From contig NZ_OOHN01000008.1 in the NCBI RefSeq assembly GCF_900323545.1, forward strand, positions 205,941 through 269,940: a stretch of DNA of 64,000 nt, written 5' to 3'. The DNA is from Actinomyces sp. Marseille-P3109. Its GTDB lineage: Bacteria > Actinomycetota > Actinomycetes > Actinomycetales > Actinomycetaceae. Made by a program: the position numbers and the translations under genes. Below the pieces are notes generated by a model. It had not been told where the DNA came from. It saw only the letters and a program-made list of their open reading frames with translations, and made no database searches. Position 1 is the stretch's first letter; each line of letters starts with the position of its first letter. Of the stretch, positions 51,477 to 60,680 are shown piece after piece.

Positions 51477-52094
51477 GTGTCCCGGGTGACCTCAGTGCCG
51501 CGAGCCGAAGAAGGTCTCAGGCTGCGGGAGATGACCGAGGACGACCTCGACGCCATCGCCCGCCTCGAGAGCGCGCTGTTCGGGGCCGAGGCCTGGAGCC
51601 GGAACCTGCTGGTCGCAGAGCTGGAGGCCTCCCAAGGTCCCCTGGCCGACCGTCGCTACGTCGTCGTCGAGTCCGATGATGACGATGTCGCTGTGGGGGA
51701 CGGCGCAGGCACTGGAACGAAGCGGCCACGGCTCCTGGGCTATGCCGGTCTCTACCACGCCGGCGGCCTGACCAGTGCCGATCTGCTGACCATCGCCACG
51801 ATCCCGGCGGCGCGCGGTCGAGGCCTGGCCTCCCGCATGCTCACCGAGCTCGTGGGCACCGCCCGGCGAGCGGGCTGCCCCGATGTCCTGCTGGAGGTGC
51901 GCCAGTCCAATGAGGCGGCCCAGCGGCTCTACGCCAGGCACGGATTCACTCCCATCGGGCGGCGCCGCCGCTACTACCAGGCGCCGCCCGAGGACGCCGT
52001 GGTCATGCGCCTGACGCTGCGCCCGCGCCCGGGACCGGTCGGGGCGAGCGAGGCCAATGAGGCCAATGAGGCCAGCGAGGCGAGCTCGGAGTGA
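51477..52094 (+). CDS. rimI: Ribosomal-protein-alanine N-acetyltransferase, RimI-type GNAT
   Basis: 205 residues. The GNAT acetyl-CoA site IPAARGRGLASRML and the end motif NEAAQRLYARHGFTPIGRRRRYY are clear. RimI acetylates the N-terminus of S18 in E. coli; other targets are possible. Clustering with tsaB and tsaE is common. The C-terminus carries a short acidic repeat (ANEANEASEAS) from 9-nt tandem units at 52050-52085. Confidence 0.9.
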   Translation: MSRVTSVPRAEEGLRLREMTEDDLDAIARLESALFGAEAWSRNLLVAELEASQGPLADRRYVVVESDDDDVAVGDGAGTGTKRPRLLGYAGLYHAGGLTSADLLTIATIPAARGRGLASRMLTELVGTARRAGCPDVLLEVRQSNEAAQRLYARHGFTPIGRRRRYYQAPPEDAVVMRLTLRPRPGPVGASEANEANEASEASSE

Positions 52095-52426
52095 TCCGGA
52101 ACAGACGGATGGGCCGAACCGGACGGGCCGCCGTTTTTGACCAGGAGGATTGCAACGGTCATGAAGGTCACATAGCCACGGCAGGTACCGGCCTTAAACA
52201 CGGCCCCTCGCCTCGAATGGCTCGATTGTCTGAGACCTCACAGATTTGTTTGACGCCCTTATGACGAAAAGATGCCTGTCGACGGTGCCGTCAGCATATT
52301 CAGTGGTGTTCAGCGCGAAGTTGAGGCCTTGCGAAATCCTCGTGATTCTGCGGATTGGTGGCGTATCTGCGCTGGTGGGGGCCTAGATGGGACCAACGGG
52401 GGTCCGAGCCCGGCTAGCCTTTTGCC
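52095..52426 (+). other. Gap between rimI and sdhC
   Basis: 332 bp with no gene I can support. It is less GC-rich than the genes around it, and the sdhCAB promoter must lie here. A TTGACG near 52249 has no matching -10. Confidence 0.5.
52415..52420 (+). promoter_or_regulatory. Possible -10 box of sdhCAB, leaderless start
   Basis: TAGCCT, 6 nt before GTG 52427, with no Shine-Dalgarno in between. Confidence 0.4.
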
Positions 52427-53206
52427 GTGGCCAAAACATCTGCTCCTTCCCAGAAGAGGCGGACCGCCTTCTCCACGACCGTCTTCATGAAGCGCATGAT
52501 GGCGATCTCGGGGCTGGTGTTCCTGTTCTTCGTCCTCTTCCACGCCTACGGCAACCTTCACTACTTCGAGGGTGAGATTGCCTACGATCACTACGCGCAC
52601 TTCCTGCGTACACTCCTCCAGCCGATTCTTCCCTACAGCGGCGTCCTGTGGATCCTGCGCGTGACCCTCATGGCATGCCTCCTGGCTCACGCCGGCAGTG
52701 CCTTCCACCTGTGGGTGCGCAACAAGCGGGCCCGCGGCAACGACAAGTACGCGGTCAAGAAGCCCGGCGCGGACTACTTCGCCTCCCGTTACGCCATGCG
52801 CACCATGCGCTGGGGCGGCGTCATCCTGCTGCTGTTCATCATCTGGCACATCCTGCAGTTCACCACCCTGACACTGACGCCCGGGGGGCACTACGAGCAT
52901 GGACGCGCCTACATGAACATGTGGTACGGCTTCCAGTTGTGGTGGGTGTGGCTCATCTACGCGATCGCGCTGGCGGCCCTGTGCCTGCACGTCTGGCACG
53001 GCGTGTGGTCGGCCCTGCAGACGCTGGGCGCGGTGCGAGGAAGCACCATCCCCTTCATCCGGCTGATCGCGTTCGTGGTGGCCTTCGGCCTGTTCGCCGC
53101 CTTCATGATCGTTCCGACGGCGATCCTCTTCAACATGGTGCCCGAGCCCATGACTGGCGCCCAGTACGCGATCGAGGCTGCCAAGGCCGGCATCCTTTCC
53201 CACTGA
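52427..53206 (+). CDS. sdhC: Succinate dehydrogenase cytochrome b subunit
   Basis: 259 residues, five membrane segments, with histidines suited to heme b binding (LFHAYGNLHYF, LAHAGSAFHLW, IIWHILQFT, LHVWHGVWS). It is the single large membrane anchor of the type B succinate dehydrogenase/fumarate reductase class, and passes electrons between the quinone pool and SdhB. The start is GTG 52427. Confidence 0.93.
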   Translation: MAKTSAPSQKRRTAFSTTVFMKRMMAISGLVFLFFVLFHAYGNLHYFEGEIAYDHYAHFLRTLLQPILPYSGVLWILRVTLMACLLAHAGSAFHLWVRNKRARGNDKYAVKKPGADYFASRYAMRTMRWGGVILLLFIIWHILQFTTLTLTPGGHYEHGRAYMNMWYGFQLWWVWLIYAIALAALCLHVWHGVWSALQTLGAVRGSTIPFIRLIAFVVAFGLFAAFMIVPTAILFNMVPEPMTGAQYAIEAAKAGILSH

Positions 53207-53218
53207 GAGTGAACGACT

Positions 53219-55215
<1,997 letters not shown>

Positions 55216-55219
<4 letters not shown>

Positions 55220-55986
55220 ACATCAAGCTCAAGATCTGGCGCCAGAAGAACAAGGACTCGAAGGGGCACTTCGAGGAGTACGCCATGAGTGGGATCGAGG
55301 AGCACATGAGCTTCCTCGAGGTCCTCGACCTGCTCAACGAGCAGCTCTTCGCCGAGGGCAAGGAGCCGGTGGCCTTCGACTCCGACTGCCGCGAGGGCAT
55401 CTGCGGTCAGTGCGGCGTGGTCATCAACGGGCAGGCCCATGGTCCGATCCGCTCCACCACCTGCCAGCTGCACATGCGTCACCTGGCGGAGGACCCCTCC
55501 TTCAAGGACGGTTCCACCATCACGATCGAGCCCTGGCGCTCGACCGGTTTCCCGGTGCTGCGCGACCTCATCGTGGACCGCTCCGCCCTGGACCGCATCG
55601 TCCAGGCCGGCGGCTACATCTCGGTCAACACCGGTGGAGCCCCCGAGGCCCACTCGGTGCCCGTGCAGAAGGAGAAGGCCGACGCCGCCTTCGAGGCCGC
55701 CGCCTGCATCGGCTGCGGCGCCTGCGTGGCCGCCTGCCCCAACGCCTCGGCCATGCTGTTCACGGGTGCGAAGATCTCGCACCTGGGCCTGCTGCCGCAG
55801 GGTCAGCCCGAGCGCCTCGCCCGTGTGGTGAGCATGCTCAACCAGCACGACGCCGAGGGCTTCGGTGGCTGCACGAACATCGGTGAGTGCGCGGCCGTGT
55901 GCCCCAAGTCGGTGCCGCTCGAGGTCATCTCGCGCCTCAACCGCGACCTGGGCCACGCCCTGTGGAAGGGCCAGCACGCCCACTGA
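55216..55986 (+). CDS. sdhB: Succinate dehydrogenase/fumarate reductase iron-sulfur protein
   Basis: 256 residues from GTG 55216. The cluster ligands are visible: [2Fe-2S] in [13 protein letters not shown] and TTCQLH; [4Fe-4S] and [3Fe-4S] in [13 protein letters not shown] and [16 protein letters not shown]. The direction of the enzyme (oxidation or fumarate reduction) cannot be decided from sequence; oral Actinomyces ferment to succinate, which makes fumarate reduction plausible. Confidence 0.95.
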
Positions 55987-56007
55987 CCTCTGACCTGCCT
56001 CATACAT

Positions 56008-56074
56008 CGAGCCGGGCATTCTTCGCGTACCCCAACAGAAATTCTGTAGGGCTACGCGAAGAATGCCCGGCTCG
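56008..56074. repeat. Palindromic hairpin element, copy 1
   Basis: Perfect 22-bp arms (56008-56029 with 56053-56074) enclose a smaller palindrome ACAGAA-A-TTCTGT. It lies in the convergent gap between sdhB and the AbiEi-like gene and may serve as a bidirectional terminator. A close copy is at 57176-57243. Confidence 0.88.
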
Positions 56075-56107
56075 GTGGTGTTCCAGCGGTGTCCGGTTCT
56101 GCCGGTT

Positions 56108-57049
56108 CTACCAGCGCACCCCGGTGGGGTGGATGCCGTGGCGGGCGAGCTCGCGGCACATGGTGGGGGCGTCGTTGGGCCAGGCGTCCTTCCAGGTCCA
56201 GCGGGCGACGTCGTATCCGGCGCGGATGAGGGCGAGCTCGCGCTGGCGCTCGTCCCAGACGGTGTCGTCGGCGTCCTTGCCGAAGCTGTTCTTGGTGTAC
56301 TTGATGCGACCGTCGAACTCGCCTCCGACCATGGTGTGGGGCCAGAGGAAGTCGAGGCGGTAGAGCTCGCCGTCGATGCGGACCTCGTGCTGGAGGGCGG
56401 GTCGGGGCAGGGTGGCCTGCCACATGCGGATGCGGGAGACGGACTCGCCGGGGGACTCGGCGCTCTCGTCGGCCAGGTGAGCGGCGGTGCGGGCGCTGCG
56501 GATGCCGCGGGCGCCGGTGGGGAGGCGGTCGACGGCGTCGGCCAGCTCGGCGTGGGTGCACCGGCGGCCGGCCAGGGCGGCGTCCATGGCGCACACGCCC
56601 TGGGTGAGCCCACCCCACCGGGCCAGATCAACGACCGTGTCGGAGGCGTTGGACACCAAGACTCCTCTGACCGTTTCCAATGCGCCGAGCCCGGTTCTCT
56701 CCCGACGTTGCAGAAGAGCGGTGCTCGATCGATCCGTGCGACGTCCGAGGCACTGAACCCGCCTCGGGATGCGGCCCACCAGCGGGAGCCCGAGCCACAC
56801 GGCCGCCGATGGGCCGAGCAGGACCAGGTCCCCGCGGGCCTTGGCCACCGCGGCCCGGATGAGGGTCAGATGCCGCAGGTCCGGCCTGGCTGCCTTCCAC
56901 TCCCGCTGCGGGGTATAGACACCAGGACCGATCCGGAACAGACCCGGCGCGGTGCACAAGTGGGAAGCCCCCGCTGCAACGGCATCGGAGGACAGAAGGA
57001 ATGACGGGGCGCTGTGAGATGGACTTCTGGGGGCAATGCCGGTGGTCAT
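56108..57049 (-). CDS. AbiEi-like / DUF559 endonuclease-fold protein, orphan
   Basis: 313 residues. The N-terminal part (FRIGPGVYTPQREW, ARGDLVLLGPSAAVWLGLPL) resembles the winged-helix antitoxin-like region of AbiEi proteins. The C-terminal 100 residues look like a Vsr/DUF559 PD-(D/E)xK fold (LQHEVRIDGELYRLDFLW, GGEFDGRIKYT, VWDERQRELALIRAGYDVARW, each read in parts). Such proteins are common in actinobacteria; their function is mostly unknown and may be antitoxin-like or nuclease. No AbiEii-type toxin gene lies beside it. ATG 57049 is chosen (MTTGIAPRSP), and a longer frame reaches 57157. Two copies of the same hairpin element flank it. Confidence 0.75.
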   Translation of the reverse strand: MTTGIAPRSPSHSAPSFLLSSDAVAAGASHLCTAPGLFRIGPGVYTPQREWKAARPDLRHLTLIRAAVAKARGDLVLLGPSAAVWLGLPLVGRIPRRVQCLGRRTDRSSTALLQRRERTGLGALETVRGVLVSNASDTVVDLARWGGLTQGVCAMDAALAGRRCTHAELADAVDRLPTGARGIRSARTAAHLADESAESPGESVSRIRMWQATLPRPALQHEVRIDGELYRLDFLWPHTMVGGEFDGRIKYTKNSFGKDADDTVWDERQRELALIRAGYDVARWTWKDAWPNDAPTMCRELARHGIHPTGVRW

Positions 57050-57175
57050 GCCTACCAGCGTGAGGGTTGAGCTCAAGACGTGAGAACTGGCATCAGATGC
57101 TCTGTGGACTGGCGGTGTCGATGCCCGTCTGTGGAAACCGGCGCGTACCAGAATCACGCCGCCCGGTGCCCAACC

Positions 57176-57243
57176 GCGAAGAGGGCATTCTTCGCGTACA
57201 CCAACAGAAATTCCGTAGGGCTACGCGAAGAATGCTCGGCTCG
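57176..57243. repeat. Palindromic hairpin element, copy 2
   Basis: It is very similar to 56008-56074. The arms are 14 bp perfect (57185-57198 with 57222-57235), with imperfect extension. It lies directly after the stop of the HAD phosphatase gene (minus strand). Confidence 0.85.
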
Positions 57244-57253
57244 ACGTCGGGCG

Positions 57254-57943
57254 CTAGCCGTCGATGGTGACACTGACCCCGGTGAAGTCGGGGATCCGGG
57301 GAGTACTCGGATCGGCCTCGGGGACGCCGTCGCCCACGAGGAGGATCTGGGCGCCGGCGCGCTGGGCGGCGATGTAACCGGAGGCGGCATCCTCCAGCAC
57401 CAGGCAGGAGGCAATCGGCATCCCCAGGAGCTCGGCGGCCATGAGGTAGGCGTCGGGGTCCGGCTTACCGCGCTCGACGTCGTCAGCGGAGACGACGACG
57501 GAGGGAATGGGGACCCCGGCCTCCTCCATGCGCACCCGCATGAGCTCAATCGGAGCAGAGGTCACCAGGGCCAGAGGAACACCGACCTCGATGAGTGCGG
57601 TCACCAGAGCCGCAGCGCCGGGGATCTCCGCCATCCTCCCCGCCGTGCGCACGATCTCCTCCCGGGCGAAGCGCTCGTAGATGGCGTCGCGCTCCTCCGC
57701 CGCCAGGGTCGGCAGGAACCGGCGGATCGTGTCGAGGCCGGTACGGCCGGGGGAGTAGGCCATGATCTCGTCGAAGCGCTCACTCATGCCGTAATCGCGG
57801 GCGAAGGAGCTCCACATCGACTCCACGACCGCCGAGGAGTCCACGAGCGTGCCGTCCATGTCGCACAGGACCGCCTCGGCCCGGGCCAGAGGCACCGGCT
57901 CCTCAGTGGAGCCGCCCGATGACGACAACAGTTGAACGGACAC
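57254..57943 (-). CDS. HAD-superfamily phosphatase
   Basis: 229 residues. The nucleophile motif is AVLCDMDGTLVDS, motif II is LVTSAPIELM and motif III/IV is GKPDPDAYLMAAELLG with LVLEDAASGYIAA. The helical cap and KPxP motif fit beta-phosphoglucomutase-like or sugar-phosphate phosphatases. The substrate is unknown. GTG 57943 follows AGGAGG; the frame extends to 57991. Confidence 0.88.
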   Translation of the reverse strand: MSVQLLSSSGGSTEEPVPLARAEAVLCDMDGTLVDSSAVVESMWSSFARDYGMSERFDEIMAYSPGRTGLDTIRRFLPTLAAEERDAIYERFAREEIVRTAGRMAEIPGAAALVTALIEVGVPLALVTSAPIELMRVRMEEAGVPIPSVVVSADDVERGKPDPDAYLMAAELLGMPIASCLVLEDAASGYIAAQRAGAQILLVGDGVPEADPSTPRIPDFTGVSVTIDG

Positions 57944-58034
57944 GGTGCCTCCTGAGACGAAGCCGACGGAAGGGTGCGGAAACGCGGACACGAGTGTGAT
58001 TCAGCGTATCAACGAAGGAGGCAGCCAGGCTGGG

Positions 58035-58652
58035 CTATGCCCACACCCCGGAGGCGCCGCGACGGTGGGAGCCGACCAGGTGGGTGTCAACGATCCCGAT
58101 CGCCTCCATGAGGGCGTACATCGTCGTCGGACCGACGAAGCGGAAACCGCGGCGCTTGAGCTCGCGGGACAGGGCCGCCGACCGCGGTGACTGGGTGGGG
58201 ATGTCCGCGAGTCGGTGCGGTCGTGGGGTCGTCTCCGGCTGGTAGGACCACACGAGGCCCGCCAGGCCGCCGTCGACGTCATCGGCCTGTCTCAGACGCA
58301 AGGCTGCGCGGGCGTTGGTGATGGTGGCCAGGATCTTGGCCCGGTTGCGCACGATCCGCGCGTCCCCCAGCAACCGGTCCACGTCCTCCTCCCCGAAGCC
58401 GGCCACCGCCTCCGGGACGAATCCGGCGAAGGTCTCACGGAAGGCCGGCCGCTTGCGCAGGATCGTCGCCCAGGACAGGCCCGACTGGAAGGCCTCGAGG
58501 CTCAGCCGCTCGAACACGCCCCGCTCATCGCGCACCGGCATGCCCCACTCGGTGTCGTAGTACTCGCGCAGCAACGGGTCGGCGGCGGCCCAGACCGGCC
58601 GGGCCAGGCCGTCGTCACCCACCACCAGGTCCGGGTTGTCGGGCTCCGTCAC
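58035..58652 (-). CDS. tag: DNA-3-methyladenine glycosylase I, zinc-site variant
   Basis: 205 residues. It matches Tag along its length (YYDTEWGMPVRDERGVFE, LSLEAFQSGLSWATIL, RNRAKILATITNARA, KRRGFRFVGPTTMYALMEA), so it should remove 3-methyladenine from DNA. E. coli Tag binds zinc with Cys4, His17, His175 and Cys179. By eye the matching positions here are Pro (RPVW), Tyr (YYD), His (DTHLVG) and Ser (GSH), so the zinc site seems lost. GTG 58652 follows GAGGAGG; the frame upstream overlaps tsaD and is not used. Confidence 0.88.
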   Translation of the reverse strand: MTEPDNPDLVVGDDGLARPVWAAADPLLREYYDTEWGMPVRDERGVFERLSLEAFQSGLSWATILRKRPAFRETFAGFVPEAVAGFGEEDVDRLLGDARIVRNRAKILATITNARAALRLRQADDVDGGLAGLVWSYQPETTPRPHRLADIPTQSPRSAALSRELKRRGFRFVGPTTMYALMEAIGIVDTHLVGSHRRGASGVWA

Positions 58653-58797
58653 GAGTGCCTCCTCGTCGGTGATGCGTGAGAGTCGTCCGGCCAATGTCGC
58701 ATCCCGGTCGACTCGTACCAACGGTAGCGGTGACGACGGCCTCGTGGTCCGTGCCCGCCTCACCCAGGCCCTGTCCGTCACCTGCGTCGGCAAGCGA

Positions 58798-58803
58798 TAG
58801 GCT
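58798..58803 (+). promoter_or_regulatory. Possible -10 box of tsaD, leaderless start
   Basis: TAGGCT ends 8 nt before GTG 58812, and no ribosome-binding site is seen. Confidence 0.45.
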
Positions 58804-58811
58804 GTGGACTT

Positions 58812-59858
58812 GTGAGTGACCCCCTCATCCTCGGCATCGAGTCCACCTGCGACGAGACCGGCGTGGCCCTTGTGCGCGGCCGTGAGCTCCTCGCCGACGT
58901 CACCGCCACCTCCATGGACCAGTACGCGCGCTTCGGCGGGATCATCCCCGAGATCGCCTCGCGAGCCCACCTGGAGTCCTTCCTGCCCACCCTCGATACC
59001 GCGCTGGAGAAGGCCGACGTCGACCTGAGCGAGATCGACGCCGTCGCTGTGTGCGCCGGTCCCGGACTCATCGGCTCCCTGACCGTCGGCATCTCCGCCG
59101 CCAAGGCCCTGGCCGCGAGCCTGGGCAGACCGATCTACGGCGTCAACCACGTCATTGGGCACCTGGCGGTCGATGAGCTGGTCGACGGCCCCCTGCCCGA
59201 GCAGTTCATCGGCCTCATCGTCTCCGGCGGGCACTCCAACCTCCTGAGCATCCGGGACATCGCCACTGACGTCGTCGAGCTCGGGGGCACCCTCGACGAC
59301 GCCGCGGGAGAGGCCTTCGACAAGGTCGGCCGGCTCCTGGGGCTTCCCTACCCCGGCGGCCCGCACGTGGACCGCCTCGCCCAGGAGGGCGACCGCGCCG
59401 CCATCCGCTTCCCCCGGGGGCTGGCCGCCGGCAAGGACAAGGAACGTCACCGTTACGACTTCTCCTTCTCCGGGCTCAAGACCGCGGTGGCCCGCTACGT
59501 CGAGTCCCTGGAGGACGCCGGCCAGGAGGTGCCCAGCGCCGACGTGTGCGCCGCCTTCTCCGAGGCCGTCAACGACTCCCTGACGGCCAAGGCGGTCCAG
59601 GCCTGCCTGGATACCGGCTGCGACACGCTCGTCGTCGGAGGCGGCTACTCCGCCAACTCCCGCCTGCGCTCCCTGGCGGCCGGGCGCTGCGAGGCCGCCG
59701 GCATCACCCTGCGCCTGCCGCCTCTGCGCTTCTGCACCGACAACGGAGCCCAGATCGCGGCCCTGGGGTCGGCGGCAGCGCGCGCCGGCGTCGCCCCCAG
59801 CCCCATGGACTTCGCCCCGGACTCAGGGATGCCGCTGGACGTCAGCGTCGCCCGCTGA
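58812..59858 (+). CDS. tsaD: tRNA N6-adenosine threonylcarbamoyltransferase
   Basis: 348 residues. It transfers threonylcarbamoyl to A37 of tRNA. It begins [16 protein letters not shown]; the metal site [12 protein letters not shown] has the paired histidines, and [12 protein letters not shown] and [11 protein letters not shown] follow. It lies 6.7 kb from tsaE-tsaB, separated by sdhCAB and others. Its 3' end overlaps the convergent TetR gene by 36 nt. Confidence 0.96.
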   Translation: MSDPLILGIESTCDETGVALVRGRELLADVTATSMDQYARFGGIIPEIASRAHLESFLPTLDTALEKADVDLSEIDAVAVCAGPGLIGSLTVGISAAKALAASLGRPIYGVNHVIGHLAVDELVDGPLPEQFIGLIVSGGHSNLLSIRDIATDVVELGGTLDDAAGEAFDKVGRLLGLPYPGGPHVDRLAQEGDRAAIRFPRGLAAGKDKERHRYDFSFSGLKTAVARYVESLEDAGQEVPSADVCAAFSEAVNDSLTAKAVQACLDTGCDTLVVGGGYSANSRLRSLAAGRCEAAGITLRLPPLRFCTDNGAQIAALGSAAARAGVAPSPMDFAPDSGMPLDVSVAR

Positions 59859-60560
59859 CGTCCTGGCCGGCAGCCCGTCCACCGTCCCGTCACCGCCCGC
59901 AGGCAGGCCGGCGGCAACGCCCCGGATGATGATCTCGATCTTGCGGTCCAGCCCGCCTCGGTCCAACCAGCTCTCGTTCGGGGTCAGTGCCTCGGGCAGG
60001 GCCGGTGCACTGCTGGTCGCCGCGAACCGGCTCGCCTCCTCCAGACCCGTGGAGTCGCCCCGTCCGGCGCGGGCGACGGGGGAGCGCATGACCTCGATCT
60101 GCGCGTGCGTGGAGATGACGGTGTCGCCCACGAAGTCCAGGACCACGCCGGCCTCCTCGGTTCTCAGTCCGCCGTCGACCAGGATCTGACAGGCCCTGGC
60201 CACGGGGACGGCGAAGACCTGGTGCGCCCACGGCACACCCATGATGACTCCGGCCAGGCCCGGGTGGCGCTCCAGCATCCCCCAGATGGTCTCGACGTGC
60301 GCCCTGACCGCATCGGGCCAGCTTCCCCCGGCGGGTGGGGTATCGGCCTCGGCGGCGATCCTCTCCAGGCAGGCGGCCAGCAGGTCCTCGCGCGAGGAGA
60401 TCGTGCGGTACAGCCCGGAGACGGCCACTCCCATCCGCTTGGCCACCGCGGTGAGCGTGAAGTCCGCGATGCCGAGCTCGAGAGCGGCGTCGACGACGTC
60501 GTCGCGCGAGAAACCGGGTCTCGGCCCGGTCGGTCTGCCCAGTCGTGCCGGTGATGTCAT
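59823..60560 (-). CDS. TetR-family transcriptional regulator
   Basis: 245 residues. The N-terminal helix-turn-helix ([20 protein letters not shown], read in parts; [23 protein letters not shown]) is TetR-type, and the C-terminal domain is like TetR_C_33 or related. It is divergent from the large ABC protein and probably controls it through the palindromes at 60614-60651. It starts at ATG 60560 with TACGGT 6 nt upstream and no Shine-Dalgarno. Confidence 0.88.
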   Translation of the reverse strand: MTSPARLGRPTGPRPGFSRDDVVDAALELGIADFTLTAVAKRMGVAVSGLYRTISSREDLLAACLERIAAEADTPPAGGSWPDAVRAHVETIWGMLERHPGLAGVIMGVPWAHQVFAVPVARACQILVDGGLRTEEAGVVLDFVGDTVISTHAQIEVMRSPVARAGRGDSTGLEEASRFAATSSAPALPEALTPNESWLDRGGLDRKIEIIIRGVAAGLPAGGDGTVDGLPARTSAGDADVQRHP

Positions 60561-60566
60561 GACAGA

Positions 60567-60572
60567 ACCGTA
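60567..60572 (-). promoter_or_regulatory. Possible -10 box of the TetR gene
   Basis: TACGGT on the minus strand, 6 nt before ATG 60560. Confidence 0.4.
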
Positions 60573-60613
60573 ATGCTCCTCGACGACGGTTGCCCCCGGT
60601 TCAGCGGCAAGAG

Positions 60614-60627
60614 TAAGGTGCACCTTA
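60614..60627. promoter_or_regulatory. Candidate operator, 14-bp palindrome
   Basis: TAAGGTGCACCTTA is a perfect palindrome in the divergent gap. The outer halves recall DtxR/IdeR iron boxes but the centre is too short, so a TetR operator is at least as likely. Confidence 0.55.
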
Positions 60628-60632
60628 TCAAG

Positions 60633-60651
60633 TTCTGAAAGTCATTCAGAA
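60633..60651. promoter_or_regulatory. Candidate operator, 19-bp inverted repeat
   Basis: TTCTGAA (60633-60639) and TTCAGAA (60645-60651) around AGTCA. It lies in the same divergent gap as the 14-bp palindrome and 30 nt before the ABC gene. Confidence 0.5.
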
Positions 60652-60680
60652 TTAGAGTCGACGGAAGGATGAGGCACCTG

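Noticed and set aside
60614..60627. A firm DtxR/IdeR iron box
   Set aside because: The outer halves fit but the 19-bp spacing does not, so I list it only as a candidate operator.
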